Below, piece after piece: positions 13,201 to 25,200 of a stretch of DNA of 64,000 nt; positions within the stretch are counted from its first letter, which is position 1, and each line of letters begins with the position of its first letter. Where the stretch lies: NCBI RefSeq assembly GCF_003589595.1, contig NW_020653852.1:5592545-5656544 (forward strand), written 5' to 3'. This stretch comes from Hyposmocoma kahamanoa (Eukaryota > Arthropoda > Insecta > Lepidoptera > Cosmopterigidae). Below the pieces are notes generated by a model. That model ran no database searches, was not told where the DNA came from, and saw nothing but the letters and a program-made list of their open reading frames with translations. Both the position numbers and the translations under genes were made by a program.

Positions 13201-16200
13201 TGTAGCATTTGTTTGGCTTTCATCTAAATATAATACGAACAGGCTGTATGGTGGCGCCTACTCATCGAGTATATAACCAGAAATAGAGACGAAATGTCGT
13301 TTAATTTGTTTGAAAACTATTATGCCATATCATTACTGTGACAACTGCGCTCCGATTGGCCAGCCCGAGTTCGAAACAAATGACGGGTGTCGTCAATGAG
13401 TGTTGTCAACTGTTTCACTTCAAATCGACCAGTTATCTTGAGCTTTGTTATAATGGACGAAAGTTGAAAAATTATATCTTTAATATTTAATTACCGCTGA
13501 AATGTGATTCCGTTTGTTTTGTAATTAGATGTTTTGCTGTTTTTCCTACACCACCGAATAAAACAGCACGGCATTGTTAGAGATATTATTTTTATTACAA
13601 TAAATACAGTATATTTTTTGGAATGTACGGAGACGTACATACAGGTCAGTAGTTGGCCTATTTATATTTCAGTGCAAACGGGAGTTGATATTTATAAGAG
13701 CTGTATCGCTAACGTGTTACCAGGAATGTATGGTCCTTATTTCGTCTCTATTTCTGGTTATATACTCGATGCGCCTACCCAAATCAATGGGTGAAAAATT
13801 TATTAAAAAAAATTGCGTTTGTTTGTTATTTTGTTAACAAGCCATGACAGCTTGTTGCGCTAAATATTGGTTGTTTCATTATTTTATGTACTCGAAGTAG
13901 AAGTATTGTATGCAATCATTACATAATTAGGTCTTAAAATATCGTACCTATTATTTAGGCCATCTATTACCAAAACCTCATGGCCTAAACACGGTACGCG
14001 ACTTTGAGAACCCTCATTATGCAACGATGGATGATAAAATATTATTTTTAGTTCTCGCAACTGCGGACACTAAAGTTAGTGAGAGTATTTCTTTAGTCTG
14101 TTTACATAGCTCTTTGTTAAAGACACATTTAAAAGTTTGTGTGTTCTTTTTTGAAACTATTGCAAATATTTCCAGCACGTTCAAAAAAAAGAATTCTAAA
14201 TCCCGTAGTATTATATTTGAAAGTATATAAACCTGTAATCCCCCTTCCCGCCTGAGTTCCTCGGCGTTCAACGCGGAGCACTTGACCGTAGCGTGCGCCA
14301 GCTCGCAGGCGGCGGGCAGCAGCGCCGGCGCATCGCTCTCCGCGAACAGCTGGTCGGCCTCCGCCTCGAGCCGCGCCGTGCTCAGCAGCTGGGGGTAGCC
14401 CGCGTACTTGTACGGGGCTAGCACTGCGGACACACATTAGGGCATTACAGTTACGTTAATGCCTCAAAATCTGTCAAATACTATCGTAACTCAAAATGGT
14501 GGAATTGAAAAGACACGATTGAAAATATTCAAAAAATTGCTAAATGGAACCAAAAATATATATTTTTGTTTATAAATAGAAAATTAAATATTACGCGTAA
14601 ACAAAAATAATCCTGTTATTCGCAATAAGATACATTCAGCAATTTCTTCAAACTTCCAGAGTTCCTTTAAGAGTTCGTCCAGGGAAGTAGTGCCACGTCA
14701 CCTGTCTGCCGCCAAGCAGTAATGTCAGCAGTACTGTGTACCGGTTTTGAAGGGCAAGGGTGCTGGTTAAATTGCAGGCACATGGGACTTGTCAACTTAT
14801 GTCTCAGGGTGACGGGCGCAGTGGTAGTGACCCTCAGATCGTCGCAATTTAAATCTCTGAGTGGCACTGTAACTGTTATGGACAGGCGGTAAGCTTACCT
14901 TCAGGCGCACGACTTGCTCGTCCCATCACTTGATGTTATAAAAAAAAACTTCCCAATATATATTTTTATTAACTTCATTATAGTCAACGATATTTTACTG
15001 CGACGATATTCAATTATTTTTTTGTGAAATTGTTATAATTATTATAAGAAAGACCGAAACACTAAGAAAAGTACATTCGATCCGGCTGGATTCGAACCAG
15101 CACTCTTTCAAATCCTATTTTCTCAATTGCACCATATTTTAGTAACGACATTACTGGGTTTCACGTGCGATACACTGCGCTTACACTATTTATTATCCTT
15201 TTCACACAAACCTCAACATCCCATTCCCGAGTACATAAGGGCTGCCAAATCAATGTCGAGACATTTTTGTACTAATTCCTACTATTGACAACACAAACAA
15301 CTGTCGAGTTCTTTCTTACGTTTTCAATTTCGTTTACGATTGCTCACATTGGAAATTAAACTACGTATTTTTGGAATGTAGATCGTATTTGTTTTTCCAA
15401 AACGAACCAACTCTTTACAGGTGTTGTGGACCATGGGACACGTAATGACCCCAAAACAATGCCTTGTTTGACAACAAATATATGTGACTTAGATCCGAAA
15501 AAGTTTCATTTGCATTGAAATACATAAAGTTAGGAGCTGAGGAAGTGTTCCCTAACATGTTGTTTGAAGGTATCATAAAGTGTTGGTTTGATACATACCG
15601 TCAGAATACCTCTGGAAAAGAATTGTCTGAGTGCGCAGAATGAGCACAATGTTGTTCGTATTAGGTCCGTCTCCAGTCCACACATTTCTGCTGCATAGGA
15701 ACTCGTACGCTTGATTTACAGATTCGAAACGATCCTAAAATAAAACAACATTAAGAGCTTATACCCTTTCAAACAAAAACGTATAATTCGTATAATTCCC
15801 AATACTTTTTTTGTTAAGATTTTGTTGTCTGTGAAAGCAATTAGGTACTGTATAACTATGTAAATTTTTTATATTATATTATATGTATGTATATATATAT
15901 ATATGTATTGTAATTGGCTTCAAATTTCACTTGTTGTAACGGAAACTGTCCTTACGTGCGCCAGTGCGACAAAGACATTAATTACGTCACTCACGCGTCA
16001 ACAGTCCGTTTGGTAATTTATAAATGGACGTAAGCAAGATATTAAAGTGATAGATACATGCGATAGTAGCAGTAGAGCTCTTTGTGAAACAGTTCATCCA
16101 GGGAAGTAAGAAGGGTAAGGGTACTGGTAAAATTACAGGCACATGGGACTTCTCAACTTTATGTCTCAGGGTGACGGGCGCAGTGGCAGTGCCCTTCAGA

Positions 16201-19200
16201 TCTTTGCAATTTAAAGCTCTGAGTGGCACTGCAACTGTTATGGACAGGCGTGTAGCTAACCATCAGGCGCACAACTTGTTCGTCCCGTCACTTGACATTA
16301 TAATAAAAAATGCAGCCACAGGGATTCGAACCGTTCCATCTCTCAAATGAGAATCAAACGCTCTCCACTAGGTCACCACGGTCCTTACTTATAACAAATA
16401 GGTACCCACAAAGTCAACAAATAAAACAAAATATGAATGAACAATGGCACACTCACTCTTCCTTCGGGGTTCTTATCAGGGTGGTACTGCTGCGCCAGCC
16501 TATAATAGGCCTTTCTTACAGCCGCTTCATCATGTTGTCCCGAAGTGAGTCCTAACGCCGCATACGCTTCGCTTGCTGTCATCGATGGAGGCTTCTTTTC
16601 CACTTCGCGGCGCCATGCTTCAAGGACGTTTTTAAGAAGACGAACCTACAAGGAAATACAAATTGTCGTGTTTTGGAAAAAGGGCTAAAGCGCCATTACG
16701 AAAAATTTTTCAGAGGAGCATGTTTTAGTTTTTCGCGATTGTTTAAAATATTTACGTCCCGTTTTAAATACAATTTTAAAACTTAACCTTTACGGGTCTT
16801 TACAGGTTCCAAGGGCCAGAAACGTTTGGTTTAAATCCGGAAAAATAGTTTCACTTCCTATGTGCATCAATCGCGAAAACCTAAGAACTTTAAATGTATA
16901 TTTAAACAAGTATTAATAAAGAGCTCTTAAGTCAAATATTAAAGAGCCTGCCGGCTGATATGTCACACATATCACACGAAAAGCACAATCTCACCTAAAG
17001 ACTAAAATAATCGGCATATTAGATGATACCATCTCAAGTGACCTGAACATAGCTATATTTGAGAATGAGACTAAATAACGATTTTGAGTTTTATTAAGTC
17101 ACGTTTAGAAATAAGCGAATTTTTGACAACTCTCTCAAATGATCAATGAGTAATCGTCGATGTGCACCAAATTATGTTTGTCAATAGAGAACTCTTGTAT
17201 TTTCTCAGGCACGCGGCCGACGGTTACCATGCTGGACTGCCACGCAGATGTCCCGGGTTCGATTACCCGGCGCGTTTGCATCGCTAAATGTCGCCGTGTG
17301 TAACCACTCTTAATATTGAACCAGCATTTGAGATGGATTTATTAACATGAACGCTTGCGTTATGCCACTTTAATTGACAATCTAACTAATAAATAATAAT
17401 TTGACAATTCACTTATCTAATAAATAGAGCCTATATCGACCCCTCCTACGTAACATATCGTATGTCGAAGTCGCCAAGTTTACAGGGGAGCGTTTTAAAG
17501 TTTTGAATTCACTGAAATGGGCATAACACGTGACTTTAGCATTTCTCAGTTTTATTCGACAAATCTCGTTACTTTAAAACTCGTTCTCGAATAAAACTGA
17601 GAAATGCTAAATTCACGTGTTATGCTTATTTCAGTGAATTCAGAACTTTAAAACGTTCCCCTGTAAACTTGGCAATTTCGACATACGATACTTTACGTAG
17701 GAGGGGTCGATATGTAGAACAGTCCAAATCATTAAGCTATGTCCGTAGCCATATGTACGTAGACAGATTAGTCGAGTGAAAAGCTATACTTACAGGATCG
17801 GGAATAGGCCAATCGGGGAACCGCTGCGTATCGCACAAATGCCTCAGATAGAACATGCTGCAGAAGAGCTCCCTTTCCAGTTGCGGGTACTGAACACAAG
17901 GGATCGCGAGGTACGGGTAACGGGCGGCGATATGCGCGCGCAAGCGAGGCGTGAACTCGCCTATGTGGGCAGACACTTTCATTATCAGCATGCGCCTGAA
18001 ACAAAAGTACTCATCACCGTTAATGCATTATACATTCCACAGTTGACCACGGGGCCTCCTATAACGAGTGGGTTTATGCCTTATGTCCACCATACTCGCA
18101 CAATGAAGATTGAGGCTTCACACGTCTTCCAACGGTTGTGAACCGTTTTCGATGTGCAGGTATCATCAGGATGTGTGGATGTTGTTTATAGCCTTTTTTT
18201 CTTCATTTTCTACCTTTAGGAAATGAATGTGTACTATAGACATATAGGTATATAGCTTCAATATAGCGCTTCGTAATTATCCTACCTATTTCTGCCGCCA
18301 AGCCGTAATGTGAGAATTACTGCGTTCCGGTTTTGAAAGGTAAGAACGCTGATGAAATTACAGGCACGTAGGACTTGGCAACTTATATCTCAGTGTGACG
18401 TACGCAGAGGCAATGCCCCTCATATCGTTGGGATTTAATACTCTGAATGGCACTGCAACTACACTTTTGTTGTAGAAGACTGATGTTCAAACTAGGTAAA
18501 ACCCTTACTTACTTACCCGTAGGTAAACCCTATCCTACCCTTTAATACTAATAATATCCCTCTGCGAAAAAATAGTAACAATGAGAAACAAAAACTCTAT
18601 GAACTTATCAGTGCTACAAAATATTTCAATTTAACAAACAAATTTATGCCGGGAATAAAGCCAAACTTTCAGATGTACGTGACATAGAAATTGAAGTCAT
18701 AGGGATTCGAACCGTCGAACTCGCAATTGAGAAGCAACCGCTTTCCCACTGTGCTACCACTGCTCCTTTTATGACAACACTGAAGAAACCCAAATACGTT
18801 TTACTATTAATCACAGATCTGATTTAAAAAATACTAGACTTTTCCATCACTTTGGCCAGGAATTTCACATACAAACCTAGGTATAATTTTTCACTAAACT
18901 TCCCTAAATCACTATTAAATTGGTCCCTAAATAAGATCACTGTCAAATCAAAGCATTAAGTTCAATGTTAGTTTTAAAATTGTAAAATAACAGCTTGACA
19001 GACAATTGCACTGTTTATTAGAATGTATAACGGTTCCAAAACAGACATAAAAATAACAATAAGAATTACCTCATTTCCGAGTTCCATATAGCCTCTGGTG
19101 TGTCCCACTCGCCGAGGAATATCTGAGCGAACTTCTCCGAACCGTGGTTCTCCAGATAACACACCATCGCTTCAGGCAAAAGCTGACCCAATATTGACCT

Positions 19201-22200
19201 TTGCATTATGTCTGAACTCGACTAAAATGTAGAGAGACAAAAATTATATACCATACACTAAAATACAATGAAATACAAAAATGCAATAATACCTCATGTA
19301 GATTTTAAGTCTCGTGTTTATTCACTAAATGATTTTAATCTAATTACAGGTATTTTTACCGGTATGGTTTCTTTCCATTTTCCGATATGTAAGGAATTAC
19401 CGGTCATTAGTGATAATAATCATTAAATTACCAAATACTTCGTTTTATTTTCTGTCTTTTTTGAAGACGAAGTTTTTACTCCGTCTTCAAAAATGTCATT
19501 TTTGACATTTTTCATTTTACAAACATATCCTGAATGTGAACAGCACCGTGTGTTCGTTCTTGAGTCTGTAAGCCCTATAATAATTGTAACTAGCTAAGGT
19601 GCCATGCTGTCTTAACCATTTTTTTATTAAAAGATATTTTTAAGATATTTACCTGATCCGCTCTAAAGGCCTGTTTCATATGTGTCAAGCGGAGGAACCG
19701 CGCGATCGGCAAAAGGTTGGACCCAGTGTAGAGTAGCATAAAGTAAAACACACCCGTCAGATACAACTTCGAGATTTCAGGGTTGTCTTGCATTACCTCG
19801 TATAGTAGGGTTGCCACCTGTTAACAAATTGTATTGATTAGAGCATTTGACGAATTAGGAGAATGTGTTCGTTTTAAACTTTGGCCGTTGTGAAGACACA
19901 ACCCGTATTTCTCCTGGATCGCCTCTCGCTATATTCTTGGTTCAATGGCAAAAGTTTGTTACATATTCTTTGACCTTTCATTTGAACTCTATCTGTTGTA
20001 ATGTGAAATTCGACGTCTTGTTAATAGTTTGTGATTTTCGTGTAAGTGAAATTGTAATATTGTGAAAAAATTCTCCGTTTCAAAACAATTGATGCTAGTA
20101 GTTCGTAGTTTGATAGGTCGGAAATCCAAAACATTGACTTTGAGATAGCCGCCCTGGACTATTCAGTCAGCACCCTTATCATTTTGCACCCATGAGCAGC
20201 CGACGAATGACCAGAATACGCAATATTAATAATAGAACTTGTCAACTCACATCTAATGTCTAAATGTAAACTGCCTCAGTGGCCGAACGGTTACCATCCT
20301 GGACTGCCACGCAGAGTTCTCGGGTTCGATTCCCGGGTCGGGGGAAATATTTGTATTCGGCCTACATTAATTTCTCTCCTGAGTTTGGGTGTAATTTGAG
20401 GTTATCTACCTATATATGTGTCCATGACACCCGCGATTCATGGTTTCCCTAGTGCAGGGCTATGAGTGTATGTGTTAAAAAAAATGTAAATATAATAATG
20501 CAATGGCTCTTTACACTAGGGAATAGAACTTTCAATGGGTTACTAATATTAATAGGTTACATTTCGTTTGACATTCGCCGCACAAACTTTGAAACAACTA
20601 TGGTATGTATAAGCATAAAATTAGTAAGCTTCTTATCTTGGCGCGTACTAATCGTGTACTAGGCGCACAGTAGCGCGGATATTAAATGATAATGAAGTTG
20701 TAGGACTGTGACACATGAGTTAATTACAGTTAATAAATTCTTAATTATTAAAAATTAAACGTTATCGTAGCTTATTTTAGACCTGAAATTAAGACGATCA
20801 ACATCAAATACAGCATTTATTCCTTTTTATCATTAATGTACCCTTCCCGTCACACCATGTAAGTTCAGATAGAAAATAAAATCGATTGATATTTACATAA
20901 TTTGTTGGCAAAATCTTACCTTTTCAACGAGGATAGGATCAAATGTAAGTAGTAATTGAACTACATGCGCCAAGCACGCGGGTTCAGAGAGCAATCTCTT
21001 GACCTTTGGCAGTGGTCTTATTACTGCGTCTTCTTCATCTCTAGAAGACAAATAGAAAACATGACAACTTACGATTAACTAGACAAATAAGTAACGGAAT
21101 TATAAGTATGTAGTCTCTGCGATACAAGTATATACTTAGTGCAGAGACCGCGAGAGATCATTGGTATAACAGAATTGTAACATAGTGTAAATGCAAATTA
21201 ATGTAATCCTTTCTTGGTCAATAATAAAGATTTATCATTATTATTATTATTATTCACCACGCATGGACCACTTACGTTTGAGATCGAACGATTTTTAAAA
21301 ACGAAGAAATAATGTAACAGTACCTGCTAGGGTAGTATTTTGCACAAGTGATAAGCAATTCCAACACTGTAGCAGCGAGAGCGCTTTCATCTAATACCGC
21401 AGAGCCCCGCGCCACCAGAGTCCATTTCAATTGCGGTATACTCGCCACTGCTCGCCAGCCTTCCATACTGTTCGCCCAGCATTTTGTCTTATTGTTTATT
21501 TCACCCGCTTTGTATAGGTCTTTGAGCTGTAATTAACAAGATTTCATTGAGTAACAAGTATGAATATCAAAGTAGACTAGGCAGTAAATCTAAAGGGTTA
21601 TTTGTAAAATATTAACAATCTGGCAGAACTATAACACTAACATCATGTGGGACTTGCCAAGTTATGTCTAAGGCATCAAGTATATAACCAGAAATAGAGA
21701 CGAAATGTCATTTAATTTGTTTGAGAACAATTCTGCCAAATCATTACGGTGACAACTGCGCTCCGATTGCCCAGCCCGAATTCGAAACAATTGACGGGTG
21801 TCGTCAATTCTTTCACTTCAAAACGACCAGTTTAACTTGAGCTTTGCTGTAATGGACGAAAATTGAAAAATTACATAATTCATTTCTTTCGTAATTAGAT
21901 TGTTTGCTGTTTTTCCCCCACTACCGAATGGAACAGCCCCCAATTGCTAGAGATACTATCTTTATTACAATAAATACAGAATATTTTTGAAATATACGTA
22001 GACGTAAATAAATGTCAGTTGTTGGTGCAGCACTATTTCAGCTTTCTAATTTGCGATTTCAGCGGAAAAAAGAGTTGATATTTAAAAGTATTATAAGGCC
22101 CATTTGCCTGATGAATTGCCAGGGATGGCCCTGTCGTGGTGAATGTTCACTGATCCCACGGCGCCGACTCAACCGGCGAGAGGGAAACCCGGGGGGGTTT

Positions 22201-25200
22201 TAGTGGGGTAGGCCCTCCAGTCTGGAGGGACAGTCCCCACATAACCCCTGAGTCTCCCTGGGCTCAGGGGTATCCATGAAGATATCCCCCCGTCAAAAAA
22301 AAAAAAGAAGGGATGGATGGCCCTTAGTTCGTCTCTATTTCTGGTTATATAGTTGATGGTCTAAGGGTTACGGGCGCAGTAAGAGTGCCCCTCAGATCAC
22401 GTGGTATAATAAAAAAACATATTTAAATTCCTTTACTTTTGTACGAAATTAAATTTGATGAAGTATTAAAAATCATGGCATAAAAATTGTCGTTTATGAT
22501 ATCTTAAAAGGAAATTAAACTATTTTTTCAGATATAAATCGTGTACATTTGTTTTTTTCGAAACGTTTCGGTCCCTTGTTAGCCGATTTTGATGATTGTT
22601 TTTTGTTGGAAAGAGATGAGAGAGAGATCATATTAAATTTGAAGAAAATATTCCACCTCTAAGGGTGGCAAACTAGGGGATGAATCCGGTTTCGCGCACT
22701 TTCCGACCGATTTGAGTACTTTGATTTTACTGATTTTTGTTAGACCAAAACTTATAATCCTCTTGCTTAAACATATTATAATCTGAAAGAGGTACAATGT
22801 CACTTATTAAAATGTTAACTTAACTACAAACATTATTGCGTTTACTATATTTTTATCATCCTGAAAAATTTAATATTTATATTTTCAATAAAACACGGCA
22901 AGTAGATGTAATTCCACGAACTTTTGAGGTCGGTTTTTTATAAAAAAAAAAGTTATAATTATCCTCTTATCATCTCCTACAATAAATCTTGCGGACCGAG
23001 TTTTATGCATTCTCATTTCTAAAGACATTAAGTAGGAATAGACTTAATATCTTATAACATCTAGTTACTCTTACCTAACCTTTATTTTGAAAAACATCGA
23101 AATCAAACTAATTTTTATATATTTTTTTTATTTTGTGACAAAAGCAGAAACAGCTGGCAATTTAGAAATTGTAACAGTTTAACATTGATTAAATGGAACT
23201 ATATAAATAAAAAAAACTTTTCTGTTGTTGATTATTATCAATTATAAAACGAAAGTTTACGAAGTTTGCAAAAATGCAAAATCAACCTCGATCCACCCGG
23301 TAAGTTTTTTCTTCACTCAGCCAGGCACTTGTACAGCTACCAGCGGCTGACAACAGATGTCGCTTTATTATTTGCAATATTTATTTACATATTTTTTCAA
23401 TTAGACCTAAACAAAAAATAAAATAATCGACCAGACCAGAAAACATTGCATGAATTTGGCGATATTACGTTTATGGACGACCACAGGTCCTATGTCATTA
23501 TTACCTGTTGAAAACTAACAGGTCCTTTCCGCTGGACCTTGTCGCCCTGCTCAACATTGTAGTACCACTCGCGGTCGCCACCGCCCTGCTGCGCCGGCCC
23601 TTCGATCACGTTACTCTGCGCCGGTACAGTGGCTCGTGAAGTGTGCAAGTGCGCGAGAGTCATTAGGTCTACGAGAATCCTTAAAGAAAAAGCGATTGTG
23701 TTATTATTAAAAGATGACATATTGTGTTATTACTAACTGTGCATACGATCTTAACTTGAACAACTAATCATTAGTGAACACTGCTTGCCAAAAGAATGTG
23801 AAAAAACTTAAAAACATTGACTTAATCTAAAACAAAGAAAACAAAAATATAAAATTACCAAGAACATGAACAACAATTATCTATATCTTTCTATTTTTAT
23901 AAATTTTATATCTATCCCACACAAAAGAGAGAACTAAAGCATTATCTTAATGCTGTACTTCAAGAAACATTTGGAATTCCTTTATTCTGATTCTGGTCTG
24001 GGTATACTTCCCCGGAATGAATTCTGTTACTCTGATACTCAATAACACAGGGAGTTCACTAGTTTGAGACCACAGCACATTAAAAGAGCTCAAAATTCTT
24101 GCACTTACCTGATACCATTCCATTCCAAAATCTCGCTGACATTTCTTCTATGTAAAATCAATTTTGATAAAAACTGTACCAGTCTGTCTCTTTCCATTCT
24201 GTCGCAAGTCTGCAAAAAACCACCAGCTTGTTAGTACTAACTAGCTGAATCCGGTACATAAAATACTGAAAACGTATGAAGTGTGTTCTTAAATGGCGAC
24301 CACGTCAAGGAAAATGTAGTGTAGGACGCAATGAGGCAAGATAGATGGACAACCAGAGAAAGGTGGCCAGCAGAGAGAATTGGCGAGCTCAAGGGGAGGC
24401 TCATGTCCAGTAGTGGATGCGTGTAAGGTAATGAAGTCAAGTCCCGCATTGGAATATGTGTGATGGTGCGACTTAGGCAATAGTCCATAGTCAGCGACTT
24501 TGTCTGATAAACCACGTAACCCCAGACTTTCTAATATTGTTTTTTTTCAAAAAATTCATCCACTTCATAAATGTGTTTGACAGCTAACACAATATTAATG
24601 GGGAATTTTATAAAAAAATTGACGTTAAGTTTTATACATTTATCGAACCGAATATCTTGTTTCTTGTGAAATGTAATTTATAAGTATAATAATAAGAAAA
24701 TATTATGTATTTACATAGGTACTAATCTGTGTGATAATTCCATTTATTTAAAACCAAAAAAATTGCTCACAACCTGCCTAAATGGATTCCATTCTTATCG
24801 ACCCCCATTAACGTCTCATAATGCACCCTATATTTTTATGGATCCCTTGTGAATAGAGTGGATCCCTAGGGGTCGACACAGACTACTTTGAGAGTCATCA
24901 CACCATATTATACCGTAAAACAAAAAAAAAACCGCGAAAAAGTAAAAAGAAGCATACCCGATCCAACATCTGAACAATGTATTTGGTGTCAGCGAACGGT
25001 CCAATGTCCTCAAAGTACCGACCGTAAACAATGCTCATTGCCTGCAGGCACATACATTTCATCTCCACTTTTGGTGTCGATAGAAAACGGTGATACAGAT
25101 CGTTGAAGAATTCATAACTGCAAAAAGACATTTGGTTCATATGATTTATTTTCATCAATCAACAATTTCAAACGCTTAATTAATAATTATAAATAACATT

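Larger units (their letters stand above)
21630..22417 (+). mobile_element. A-tailed 290-bp repeat, family A copy 5, split by a MITE
   Basis: CATGTGGGACTTGCCAAGTT then TATGTCTAAGG runs up to the MITE. After it, GGTTACGGGCGCAGTAAGAG and CCCCTCAGATC resume in the family order and end in A residues. This is the oldest layer of the nest. Confidence 0.65.

Noticed and set aside
14129..14437. Arg/Ala-rich 102-codon minus-strand frame
   Set aside because: It is a +1-frame shadow of exon 24, caused by GC-rich third positions.
17776..18141. 121-codon plus-strand frame
   Set aside because: It is antisense to Rme-8 exon 21 and runs into intron. Homology supports only the minus strand.
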